Source: Cognatundibacterium aquatile
Lineage (GTDB): Bacteria > Pseudomonadota > Gammaproteobacteria > Burkholderiales > Burkholderiaceae_D
Length of the DNA: 64,000 nt
NCBI RefSeq assembly: GCF_014699135.1
Contig: NZ_JACOFT010000001.1
Location: forward strand, 310,001 to 374,000
Reading direction: 5' to 3'
Shown here: in pieces, positions 7,407 to 16,013 of the stretch
How positions within the stretch are numbered: the first letter of the stretch is position 1
Layout: every line of letters starts with the position of its first letter
Position numbers and translations under genes: made by a program
The notes under the pieces: generated by a model
Database searches by the model: none
The model's input: the letters and a program-made list of their open reading frames with translations, nothing else
Told to the model about the DNA's origin: nothing

Positions 7407-9326
7407 ATGAAGAAGTCAGTCTTAGCAGGATTTATTGCACTTACTTTGGCTGCCTGTGGTGGTAGTGGAACGACTACACCAAGTAATCCAGTAGTCATTG
7501 CACCACCTCCAGCAGTACCAATCACCTCAATCTCGCTCACGGGATTGCGATCAGACTATTCGATCTTAAAGACATCTTCAGGATATGCAGTAACTGATAA
7601 AACTGGTGTCACCCAAACCTACGGTCAAATCAATCAGTTCGTCTTTACTGATATGCGAATCAATCTTGGTATTGGCGATAAATCGCAGACTATATCGCCT
7701 GCAAACCTTCAATCATTGATAGAACTTTACATTGCGTATTTCAACCGAGTTCCTGATGCTGACGGTTTGAGTTACTGGATCGACCAAGTAAGAGCGGGAC
7801 AGACAATCGATCAAATAGGTCAATCTTTTTACAATGCAGCTATTCAATATTCTTCATTAACGGGATATTCGTCAACGATGACTAATACCGATTTCGTCAA
7901 AATCATTTATAAAAATGTTCTTGGCCGAGACTCCGTAGATCAAGAAGGATTAGATTACTGGACAAAGTCGCTCGCCTCTGGTGCGGCAACACGCGGTACT
8001 TTAATAAACACCATACTTGGTTCTGCGCATGGATTTAAAGGCGATAAAACCTATGGATGGGTTGCAGACCTACTCGACAACAAAGTGAAATTGGCGAATC
8101 TATTTACGATTCAACAGGGAATCAATTACATCACTGATGAAGATTCCATTTCAAAAACAATGGCGTTAGTTGCTGCAATCAAACCAGATAACACCGCAAA
8201 TGCAGTGAACTTAATTGGTCGGGTTGATTGGATGTTCCGTGAAGTATTGAATCCAACATTTAAAGGTACGCCGATTCCGCTTCAAGCGACATCCTATCTG
8301 AACGCAAAAAACCTAAATATCCCTGCTCAAAATGTACCAACCATCAGAAGCACTAACGACAATTTTGAGCGAATCACTGGTGGACTTGCTTATGGTGACT
8401 TCTTCCAGACTGGTGAAATTTCGATGGTTGCATTCTCTAATCTTGGACACTATTACAATGCAACTATTGGCACTGTACCAGAGCAAGGAAAAATCTACTT
8501 CTTCAAGAATGAGAACGGTCAATGGGTGGATAGGACGACAGACCTACTTAAAGATAACGCAGGTTGCATATCACCTCGAAAATTATTGGTCGCTGATTTT
8601 AACAATGACGGTATTCCAGATGTGTACAGTGCTTGTCACGGATCAGAACAAGGCGACCCAAAAACTTGGCCAGGTGAAAATCAACGGGTGCTATTGAGTC
8701 AGCCTGACGGAACATATAAAAATATCAGGTTGGACTTGTCCTGTTATTGTCATGGTGCTGCGGCAGCCGATATCGACAACAACGGGACAATCGATATTGT
8801 TACTAGCGATGGTCTTCTTGGTGGGCGCGATAGAAAATATGCCTACATGCGACTTATCGGTGATGGACATGGAAATTTCACCGTTGATCATACCCCGTTC
8901 ATGGCTCCAGTCGCAGAAGGTGAAACTGTCGATAGTATCAACTATTACTTCAGCGCCTTCCATATCGAATTGGTTGACATGAACAATGACGGCAAACTCG
9001 ATATGTTCACGTCAGGCAGCGAGAATTACATGCACACCTACATTTTATCTGGTGATGGTAAAGGTCGATTCGATACTGTCATTAAGCAATTTCCCAAGGC
9101 TTCAAATGAAGCACATGTTACTGACATGGTGTTCGTTGATGGTGTGATGTATGAGCACTTATATGTCAACAATTCGCCACTCGTTCAAATTCGAAAATTC
9201 GCTAAAGATTTTTCCAGCTATGAAGTGGTTTACTCAAAAGAAGGCCAAGACTTTGTATGGTTTATGCCATTCAATAATATGTTAGTCGCATACGATTCTG
9301 TTTATGGATTTGCTATCAATAAGTAG
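7407..9326 (+). CDS. Lipoprotein with DUF4214 and FG-GAP/VCBS-type repeats
   Basis: This 639-residue protein has a lipoprotein signal: MKKSVLAGFIALTLAAC with the lipid-bearing cysteine at about 17, followed by a Pro/Ser/Thr-rich spacer. Residues about 105-215 hold two DUF4214-like units (YIAYFNRVPDADGLSYWI, then VLGRDSVDQEGLDYW), a module found in secreted and surface-layer proteins. Residues about 390-545 contain calcium-binding FG-GAP/VCBS-type blades with repeated D-x-N-x-DG-x-D motifs (ADFNNDGIPDV, ADIDNNGTIDIV, VDMNNDGKLDMF), suggesting a beta-propeller. It probably sits on the outer membrane surface. It looks like element cargo of adhesion or binding type; the ligand is unknown. Confidence 0.7.
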   Translation: MKKSVLAGFIALTLAACGGSGTTTPSNPVVIAPPPAVPITSISLTGLRSDYSILKTSSGYAVTDKTGVTQTYGQINQFVFTDMRINLGIGDKSQTISPANLQSLIELYIAYFNRVPDADGLSYWIDQVRAGQTIDQIGQSFYNAAIQYSSLTGYSSTMTNTDFVKIIYKNVLGRDSVDQEGLDYWTKSLASGAATRGTLINTILGSAHGFKGDKTYGWVADLLDNKVKLANLFTIQQGINYITDEDSISKTMALVAAIKPDNTANAVNLIGRVDWMFREVLNPTFKGTPIPLQATSYLNAKNLNIPAQNVPTIRSTNDNFERITGGLAYGDFFQTGEISMVAFSNLGHYYNATIGTVPEQGKIYFFKNENGQWVDRTTDLLKDNAGCISPRKLLVADFNNDGIPDVYSACHGSEQGDPKTWPGENQRVLLSQPDGTYKNIRLDLSCYCHGAAAADIDNNGTIDIVTSDGLLGGRDRKYAYMRLIGDGHGNFTVDHTPFMAPVAEGETVDSINYYFSAFHIELVDMNNDGKLDMFTSGSENYMHTYILSGDGKGRFDTVIKQFPKASNEAHVTDMVFVDGVMYEHLYVNNSPLVQIRKFAKDFSSYEVVYSKEGQDFVWFMPFNNMLVAYDSVYGFAINK

Positions 9327-9442
9327 GCTAAGACTCTTTAAAAATATACAAAAAGAATGGAATAGGTTGTCGCTTGATGCTACCTAGTGCCAACGTCTTC
9401 CATGAATCGACGTATTTAAATTGACTCCAAGGTAAACAAATT

Positions 9443-10606
9443 ATGAGACATCATATCGCAGTAGTTGCATTAATATTTTCTTCTGGGTTTGCACTTGCAG
9501 ACACATCACCTAGCTTCGATTGTTCAAAGGCATCAAACACTGTTGAAAGTTTGATTTGCTCAGACAATAGTCTTGCTGAACTCGATGTAATGCTATCTCA
9601 GAAATACAAGGCTGCACTTGCAGAAGCTTCTGACAAGACAGTATTGAAGCAACGACAAATCGAATGGATTAAAGGTGTGCGAAGTAAATGTACTGATGCG
9701 GTTTGTATCGCAGACGAATATAAAAAACGACTTTCTGAAATTTCAGGTTCAAGCGCAGACGACACGAAAGCATTAGCAATTGAAAGTCCGCCTACTGCAC
9801 TCACACAACCAGAGCCTGAAGCGAATAATGTGGTGCAGCCAAATGCGGCGGCCTCCATTGCATCATCAAATGCAGTAAATTCAATTGCTACTAACAGCAC
9901 TGCTATCGAATCTGCGTCAAAACCTGAAATCAAAGTTGAACCAAACAATCAACAAGGTAGCAGCACTTCAAGTATAGGCAAGCCAAGCGCTGGATTTATT
10001 TCGGAGACTTCAGCTTTCATCCAAGGAATCATCGCTTTAGCATTAATAATTGGCTTGGTTAATCCAGCATGGATATTAAGAAAATCTGCGAACCCAACAA
10101 GAAAGAAATTATTTTTATATGTATTGTTGGTTGGCTTGCCAATAGGCGGATTAGCTGAATATACCAAGAGTAAAGAAGCCAAGGCTTACGAAGCAAATGT
10201 CAAGGCAGTAAAACAAGCTGAACACGATGCTTCAGTTGCGAAAACCAATGAAGAATATCGCCGAATTCAAGAACAGAAAGTTGAAACTCAAGCCATGAAC
10301 GTCGCACTGTCGGACTCTGATAAACAAGGATATTGCAAAATGCTGGCAATCAATGTGGTTATGACTGGCACACTTAACGTAAGTGATGAAAGAATGTCAG
10401 AGTTAATTGATGAAAATCTTGATGTCATGGCCAACGCTGTCGCAGTTGAAAATAAAGCCTTGATACGAAAAAAAATTAGTTCGGAAATGCATAGAGTACT
10501 TCCATCATCCCGAACCAATGTAGTCAATACAGTAAAAAAAGTGGGGGATCAAGAAACAATCCGCATCCTCGCGCAACGCTGTTATCAAAACCAAAAAGGA
10601 TCGTAG
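9443..10606 (+). CDS. LprI-N-type (DUF1311) protein with membrane helices
   Basis: This 387-residue protein has a signal peptide (about 1-20), then a lysozyme-inhibitor LprI N-terminal-type domain (about 25-100) with the typical cysteine pattern FDCSKA, LICSDN and CTDAVC. A low-complexity Ala/Ser/Asn linker (about 105-175) follows, then two hydrophobic helices (about 192-210 and 222-240), a charged coiled-coil stretch and a helical C-terminus. LprI-type domains are known as periplasmic lysozyme inhibitors, but fusion to transmembrane helices and a C-terminal domain suggests another role. It lies 116 bp after the lipoprotein gene, possibly co-transcribed. Confidence 0.55.
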   Translation: MRHHIAVVALIFSSGFALADTSPSFDCSKASNTVESLICSDNSLAELDVMLSQKYKAALAEASDKTVLKQRQIEWIKGVRSKCTDAVCIADEYKKRLSEISGSSADDTKALAIESPPTALTQPEPEANNVVQPNAAASIASSNAVNSIATNSTAIESASKPEIKVEPNNQQGSSTSSIGKPSAGFISETSAFIQGIIALALIIGLVNPAWILRKSANPTRKKLFLYVLLVGLPIGGLAEYTKSKEAKAYEANVKAVKQAEHDASVAKTNEEYRRIQEQKVETQAMNVALSDSDKQGYCKMLAINVVMTGTLNVSDERMSELIDENLDVMANAVAVENKALIRKKISSEMHRVLPSSRTNVVNTVKKVGDQETIRILAQRCYQNQKGS

Positions 10607-10856
10607 TTGACCGTGACAGGAGAATTTTCAATGTACGATTTTTGTAAGCTGGATATAATGGTTGCATGATCGACACTATTTTTCCGGATTATTGAACGTA
10701 GTCGGGAAGTCTTAAAAACTATCATCCATCATTCCAGCATCACCTATCAAACATACCGAGAAGGGGCACTAAGAGCCGCCTTTCTCGTTAGGTAGTTGAT
10801 ATAGTCAATCACAATTCAAACGTCCTATCGCAGCCTATATTTACCAATACATAGCG

Positions 10857-11726
10857 TCATTTCAAATCGCTCGAAAATTCACATGATCCAGTATTTCCCA
10901 TACCGCTAATGTGATTCAGTAAAACATGGACTTCTGCCTTCCATGAGTCATTTCCATTTGCACATTCACGGTGCAACCATCCACGATTTGGAGACATGAC
11001 GACATCGACTATGTCGGCTATTTGATCTAGTCCAATTACATCACTTAGCTTTGGCGTTTGATTCGGAGAACTTTCAATATCATTTGCCATAGGTAGTAGG
11101 CAAAGAACACTGACATTATTGTTGCACTCAATGATGCTGTTAATGATTGGTGATATGTCGGGGTGATCTGGATTGTCATCATTTATTCGAGATGAGTCAT
11201 AAACTAGCAGAGTTGGAATGTTGGGTTCAATATGGCTTAGAAATTCGATGTCTTCAACTATCGAAGTTTCATCATCAAGCACATAGTAATGAACATTCAG
11301 ATTTGAAAGCTCATTCATTGTGGCTTGCAACTCATCTAAAGCTTGCTGGCTGATTCCGCAGTAAGTGAATCGAGGATCAAATCCGGTATTGCGCATGATT
11401 AAAATGTCTGTCGCAATCTTTAGGTCTGATTCTTTGCCCACCCAAATGACTTGACCTACATTACGTGCAAATGCTTCTGCCAATGTACTAGACAATGGCA
11501 CAACACCCATACTTGGATGCCCTGCAATCACAGAAATGCCTCCGCGATGCCAGCCACCAAGCAGATGATTTAGTTCCGTGAATCCGGTTGTATATGGTGG
11601 ATGTGTGTTCTTTGAATTTGGTAGCCTTATCCATGCACGGGTAAGGGCTGCGATTTTTGAGTTTCTGATTTTTTGTGTTGAATGGACTTCAGCATTTGTT
11701 ACTGAGCCTTGATTTAAGTGTTCCAT
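10857..11726 (-). CDS. DnaB/KaiC-like RecA-fold protein with a broken Walker A
   Basis: This 289-residue protein resembles the C-terminal RecA-fold domain of replicative helicase DnaB. TGFTELNHLLGGWHRGG matches the start of that domain, and a P-loop-like GHPSMGVVPLS lies at about 69-79. In DnaB this loop reads GRPSMGKTA; here both the lysine and the threonine that bind nucleotide are valine. A Walker B-like strand, LLVYDSSRI, keeps one aspartate. The protein is therefore probably a non-hydrolysing relative or a DNA-binding accessory factor. GGAGG before the ATG supports the start. It follows the DUF5623-like gene by 71 bp on the minus strand. Whether it acts with the element's own primase/helicase is unknown. 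Confidence 0.6.
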   Translation of the reverse strand: MEHLNQGSVTNAEVHSTQKIRNSKIAALTRAWIRLPNSKNTHPPYTTGFTELNHLLGGWHRGGISVIAGHPSMGVVPLSSTLAEAFARNVGQVIWVGKESDLKIATDILIMRNTGFDPRFTYCGISQQALDELQATMNELSNLNVHYYVLDDETSIVEDIEFLSHIEPNIPTLLVYDSSRINDDNPDHPDISPIINSIIECNNNVSVLCLLPMANDIESSPNQTPKLSDVIGLDQIADIVDVVMSPNRGWLHRECANGNDSWKAEVHVLLNHISGMGNTGSCEFSSDLK

Positions 11727-11797
11727 GTTACCTCCAAAGCCTGTTGTTATGTGGTTAGGCTATGGAGGTATTTATTGCAAAAAGGCAGCTCTAGCGA

Positions 11798-12508
11798 CTA
11801 AGCCGACTTCAATCCTAAATCAACTTCAAGTTCAGCAAGGCGTTCGACATCCTTCGGGTAGTAGTAGAGGCCATTTGCGCGATCCTTTAGCCGCCTCCAC
11901 TCAAAGACCGGTGATCGGCTGCTAATGTTGAAATATACATTTGGGCTGCCAAAGTGGGTTGGCTGCACTTCAAATCCAAGATGAAGCGCGACGCAGATAA
12001 ATGAACCATTCGCAACATACTGATTTGTATATTCAGCGTTTGGAAATGAATGACAAAAATATTCAACCTCATGCTTCAAGCCGTAGCTTGAACCAGCCTT
12101 CAGGTTGATAGTCTTGCGTCGCTCAATATGCTTCAAAAAGCGAGCCGCTCGGTTACACTCGTCAACAGCTTCAAGTAATTGTTTTCTGCTGGCCGCCAAC
12201 ACTTCGCGGTAAGACTCATTTGGTCGGCAACTGACTTCAAAACCTGAGTGACTCAGATGCGGCCACTTCTCCATGACGGCGCGAATGTCGTCAACGGTGA
12301 TTGCATCAGGCGATGATCGTTGCCCGGTAACGCCATCACCAACAAGTGTCATTGCGCGCGCCCAAGGTTGCGCAACCCCATTGGTAGCAGCCACGCGATC
12401 AAGTGCTTCGTGAAGTGGAATGTTTTCTTGCCGCGCTAAGCGTTTCGCGTCGTTGCGGCAGTTTCCGACCGAACGGCCAGAGGGAAATTTTAGTAGATCA
12501 GTAGACAT
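11798..12508 (-). CDS. Conserved mobile-element protein (DUF5623-like)
   Basis: This 236-residue protein opens with LKFPSGRSVGNCRNDAKRLA, which I associate with DUF5623-type proteins of integrative elements, though I cannot confirm the assignment. No catalytic motif, signal peptide or membrane segment is visible. The composition is polar with many Arg and Lys, consistent with nucleic-acid contact. GAGGAG stands just upstream of the ATG. It appears to share a transcript with the DnaB-like gene downstream. The divergent methyltransferase gene starts about 260 bp away. Confidence 0.5.
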   Translation of the reverse strand: MSTDLLKFPSGRSVGNCRNDAKRLARQENIPLHEALDRVAATNGVAQPWARAMTLVGDGVTGQRSSPDAITVDDIRAVMEKWPHLSHSGFEVSCRPNESYREVLAASRKQLLEAVDECNRAARFLKHIERRKTINLKAGSSYGLKHEVEYFCHSFPNAEYTNQYVANGSFICVALHLGFEVQPTHFGSPNVYFNISSRSPVFEWRRLKDRANGLYYYPKDVERLAELEVDLGLKSA

Positions 12509-12770
12509 GTCGTCTCCTCAAAAAAGGCAGGCAGCCGACTCGCCGTACCTTGGAGGGACGGACAAATGTTCACTACCCGCTGATCTGACGCGATCTTCGC
12601 CATGCTTGCGCAAGGTCGGCTTACAGGCCGGACGGTCGGCCTCTGTCAGATTTTATCATTAGTCAGCGCCAACATGTTTGCTAGCATGATGTTTAGATGC
12701 CTACGCTTGATATTAACCAATAATGAGCGAACACATGTAGCTCTAACGGCAGACACAAAGGCCGCCTTCG

Positions 12771-14144
12771 ATGTTAAAATTCGGTATCCAGGTTACCGAA
12801 AAAATCATTATGGCTGTCGGACTCAACAAATCAGAACTTGCAGAAGCAGCGCGACCGGCGCTGGTACGAGAACTCCATCTTTCACCACCATTGCCTACAT
12901 CGGAGGCCAAGGTTGTGCTTAGCTATCCGGGTAAGCTTCCAAAAGTAGATGTTTTGAAGCCCGTATCCACCACGTACAAGAAAATGTACGGGGCATCAAT
13001 TTCAGATGCAGAGAACATCGGTGCGAATGGTTTCATCTGGGCCGACAATTGGTTTGGTCTTCACTCCTTAATTGAAGCCAAAACCAAGGCGCAGCTAGTG
13101 TACCTTGATCCGCCCTATGCAACCGGATATGACTTCCAGTCACGTGATCTAGAGCATGCCTACAATGACTCACTTGGTGATGCTGCTTACATCGAATTTA
13201 TGCGCCGCAGGCTCATTCTGCTTCGGGAACTGCTTGACGAGACAGGCTCAATTTATGTGCATATCGGACACCAAATGGTGTCCGAGCTAAAAATGGTTAT
13301 GGATGAAATATTTGGACAACGCAACTTCAGGAATTTGATTTCTCGAAAGAAGTGCAGTAGTAAGAATTTCACTAAGAATCAGTACTCAAACATGAATGAC
13401 TATGTGTTGTTTTACACAAAGTCAGCGAACTATATTTGGAATCAACCCTCTCAGAAGCCGGACCCCGCATGGATCGCAAAAGAGTACACGAAGGTTGACG
13501 AAAAAGGCCAATACAAGCTGGTTCCTGTTCATGCACCTGGTGTTCGTCGTGGAGAGACGGGACAGGCTTGGCGAGGCATGATGCCCCCTCCTGGAAAACA
13601 CTGGCAGTATCAGCCATCCAAGCTAGATGAGTTTGATGCAAAAGGGGAAATTCACTGGTCAAAGACAGGAAATCCGCGCCGGAAGGTTTATTTGACTGAG
13701 GATAAAAGCATTGGTCTGTCAGACTACTGGGATCAGTATCGCGACGCGTATCATCAAAGCATATTGATTACGGGCTATCCAACGGAAAAAAACTTTGACA
13801 TGCTGAAAATGATAGTCGGCGCAAGTAGTAATCCGGGTGATTTGGTAATTGATCCATTTTGCGGGTCTGGATCAACACTTCATGCAGCAGATGAACTTGG
13901 ACGCAAATGGCTTGGCATTGATCAATCATACCTTGCAGCCAAAACTGTGACGGAACGACTGTTGCGCGGCAGAAAGCCTATGGGCGACTACATTAAACGG
14001 GAGTCGCCGCTTGATCTATTTTCACAGGAGGAAGCAGTAGTGCAACATGAAAAGACCGAAGCTGACTTCAGCGTGTACGTCGACGATGAAATTGCTTCGG
14101 CTCATCCTACGGAATTGAGCGAGTTGTCGGCTCTGCTCCGTTAG
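12771..14144 (+). CDS. Beta-class DNA methyltransferase (adenine-N6 or cytosine-N4)
   Basis: This 457-residue protein has the catalytic motif IV DPPY at residues 113-116 (YLDPPYATGYD) and the AdoMet-binding motif I DPFCGSG at 361-367, with the target-recognition region between them. That order defines the beta class and resembles type III Mod subunits, but the protein is shorter. It transfers a methyl group to an amino group of a DNA base; the recognition sequence cannot be read from the protein. Two starts are possible, 12771 and 12810; neither has a good ribosome site. It overlaps the 3' end of the opposing putative restriction gene by 4 bp, which is the main argument for a type II restriction-modification pair. 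Confidence 0.85.
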   Translation: MLKFGIQVTEKIIMAVGLNKSELAEAARPALVRELHLSPPLPTSEAKVVLSYPGKLPKVDVLKPVSTTYKKMYGASISDAENIGANGFIWADNWFGLHSLIEAKTKAQLVYLDPPYATGYDFQSRDLEHAYNDSLGDAAYIEFMRRRLILLRELLDETGSIYVHIGHQMVSELKMVMDEIFGQRNFRNLISRKKCSSKNFTKNQYSNMNDYVLFYTKSANYIWNQPSQKPDPAWIAKEYTKVDEKGQYKLVPVHAPGVRRGETGQAWRGMMPPPGKHWQYQPSKLDEFDAKGEIHWSKTGNPRRKVYLTEDKSIGLSDYWDQYRDAYHQSILITGYPTEKNFDMLKMIVGASSNPGDLVIDPFCGSGSTLHAADELGRKWLGIDQSYLAAKTVTERLLRGRKPMGDYIKRESPLDLFSQEEAVVQHEKTEADFSVYVDDEIASAHPTELSELSALLR

Positions 14145-15028
14145 GTATTCTGGAGCCAATCTGTGGTAATGCGTGATGATGCAGTCTTGAGAGTGGTAAC
14201 TCTAACGTTACCATCCCAAGTTCCATCGAGCTTACATGCTTCAGCCCATGTGTCATTATGGATAAGACCGGGACCATCAGCGAGAAAAATCAAGCGAAAC
14301 TTCTCACCCGTAGCATTGAAAAGTTCTCTTGCTTTGCCAACCTTGTCAGAGTTCCCGCCAGTTCTATCATCAGACTGTGCGCCACCACGAGTTGAGTCAT
14401 AACGCGCGAAGCCTACTGCGCAAACGTTTCTACTTACAGTATTGCGAATAACGAAGTCACAAGGGTAGCTACCAGTGTAGTTAGGAAATATGCTTGACAA
14501 TTCAATGTCGCGACCAGCGCCTCTTGGACCATCTATTGTGAATGTTCCGTTGAAACTTCCTTCGAACCAAGTGAAAAAGGCATCAGTCAGCAAATAACCT
14601 AGCTGTCCACGCGTGTCGTATTCACCGATCAATGCAGCTAAAGCAGCTTCCTGATCTTTGGTCAGGGATGCCATCTGCTGTTTAAGCATATCGATGCGTT
14701 TGAACGTGTGGCCGAGAGACTGAACCAAACTATCCGTTGAAACTTTGGTAATTTTCTTCGCCATTTCAGTATCGAGAACGGGTGAAACGCATCGCCTGAA
14801 CATTTTCAGTAACGACATTCTTTGATCTGCCGTAAACTCTGATGAGCGAATTCGACCTAGAAGTGTCGCGCTAGTTGCCGACTCAGCTACCAATGCTTTG
14901 AAGCGTGCAATGTCTTCAACGTACTTGCTTTGACAAGAGGTTAAAATCTCGGGAAAACGCACCGAGGCATCAATCGGTGTAATAATTTTGTTTGGTTCGG
15001 TGATCGACTCTAAATACTTAACAGACAT
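14141..15028 (-). CDS. Putative type II restriction endonuclease
   Basis: This 295-residue protein has no family I can name with certainty. The case for a restriction enzyme is its tail-to-tail 4-bp overlap with a stand-alone DNA methyltransferase, its length, and a C-terminal half with DGPRGAGRDIEL, CDFVIRN and GFARYDSTRGGAQSDDRTGG. These could form a PD-(D/E)XK-like core in which acidic residues alternate with hydrophobic strands. The N-terminal half is helical. GGAG precedes the ATG. It is divergent from the glycosylase gene, whose start lies 40 bp away. A structure comparison would decide; a function outside restriction is not excluded. Confidence 0.5.
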   Translation of the reverse strand: MSVKYLESITEPNKIITPIDASVRFPEILTSCQSKYVEDIARFKALVAESATSATLLGRIRSSEFTADQRMSLLKMFRRCVSPVLDTEMAKKITKVSTDSLVQSLGHTFKRIDMLKQQMASLTKDQEAALAALIGEYDTRGQLGYLLTDAFFTWFEGSFNGTFTIDGPRGAGRDIELSSIFPNYTGSYPCDFVIRNTVSRNVCAVGFARYDSTRGGAQSDDRTGGNSDKVGKARELFNATGEKFRLIFLADGPGLIHNDTWAEACKLDGTWDGNVRVTTLKTASSRITTDWLQNT

Positions 15029-15068
15029 GCAATCTCCATTTATCCATATAAGACAAGAAGATTAGCAC

Positions 15069-15701
15069 ATGTTACCCAAAGAATCTCAACACACGCAAAG
15101 ACGTGCTATAGAGGCGCAGAAGCACATCTTGACGAGTCACCCCCATTTGACGCAAGTCGTCGAGGCGGTTGGCTTGCAGAAGATGCCCGAAATTGGTGTG
15201 CAACCGATTCCGCAAGCGATGGCAAAGATCATCGTTAGTCAAATGTTATCGGGTTCTGTCGCCAAGGTGATCTACGGGCGCATCGAGAACGCTCTACAAG
15301 AAGGGGAAAATGCATGGCAATTAGACGAAAAAACCTTGCTTCAATGCGGCTTGAGTCGGCGTAAGGTGCGGACATTGCGGGAGTTCGGATGTCGATGGGA
15401 CGAAGATCGAGCGACTGTAGAGCGTTGGCCGATGCTTGAATATGAAGATCTAGTTCGATCTGTTACAGACATATGGGGTCTTGGCGAATGGAGCGCATCG
15501 ATGCTGGCGATCTTTCACTTCGGAAACGAAGATGTGTTCCCCATAGCTGACGGAAGTCTAACTCGTGCCATGAAGATGTTTGCCGAAACACAGGCTCAAG
15601 AGGCGATTGACCATACTAGGTGTGCCCCTTTTCGTTCGTTCCTTGCTCTATACCTATGGGCGGCCTTGGACACTGGCTATTTTTCGAAGCAAGGAAGCTA
15701 A
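15069..15701 (+). CDS. HhH-GPD DNA glycosylase (AlkA-like)
   Basis: This 210-residue protein has a helix-hairpin-helix followed by the Gly/Pro-rich loop and catalytic aspartate of the HhH-GPD superfamily: IWGLGEWSASMLAIF at about 134-148, then VFPIADGSLTRAM with D161 as the catalytic candidate. The early IPQAMAKIIVSQMLSG block matches the usual dimer-like helix of AlkA-type enzymes. It would remove damaged or modified bases. No iron-sulfur cluster cysteines are seen, so it is not MutY/Nth-like. It starts 40 bp from the putative restriction gene, on the opposite strand, suggesting that it belongs to the restriction-modification locus. Confidence 0.75.
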   Translation: MLPKESQHTQRRAIEAQKHILTSHPHLTQVVEAVGLQKMPEIGVQPIPQAMAKIIVSQMLSGSVAKVIYGRIENALQEGENAWQLDEKTLLQCGLSRRKVRTLREFGCRWDEDRATVERWPMLEYEDLVRSVTDIWGLGEWSASMLAIFHFGNEDVFPIADGSLTRAMKMFAETQAQEAIDHTRCAPFRSFLALYLWAALDTGYFSKQGS

Positions 15702-15717
15702 CGACACACTACTTGCG

Positions 15718-15866
15718 CTACTCCCAAAACCCCTCGAACCTTGGCACCGCCGTTCGGGAGTACCTTGCCGTATGCCTTGAGTCACGATGCCCAAAGTAGT
15801 CTTGGATCAAACGCGAGGTCAATAGCCCTTGTTTGATAGGAAGAAGCCGTATGAGTGACGATGATG
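15718..15866 (-). pseudogene. Broken 3' end of a tyrosine recombinase gene
   Basis: This stretch is an imperfect copy of the last about 45 codons of the intact recombinase gene at 17125-17745. In the last part the frame reads RLIQDYFGHRDSRHTARY and ends in RFEGFWE, keeping the GHRD histidine and the catalytic tyrosine context. Upstream, RHSYGFFLSNKGY is in another frame, because two extra bases separate the blocks and bring in a stop. Only the C-terminal end is present; nothing recognisable as the rest of the recombinase precedes it. Together with the intact copy it flanks the YiiX-like gene in direct orientation. Confidence 0.75.
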
Positions 15867-16013
15867 GCAAAGTATTTGGACTCTCTAGCCAATTAGCGCC
15901 GCCGTACATAATGCGGAATTGATTATTGGGACCGGCTCCAAATACTTTTTGATTTGCTTTGCTGACTGTTTTAACCGCGAATCCTTGGATGTCTTGAGAA
16001 TGGAGAATTTTGA

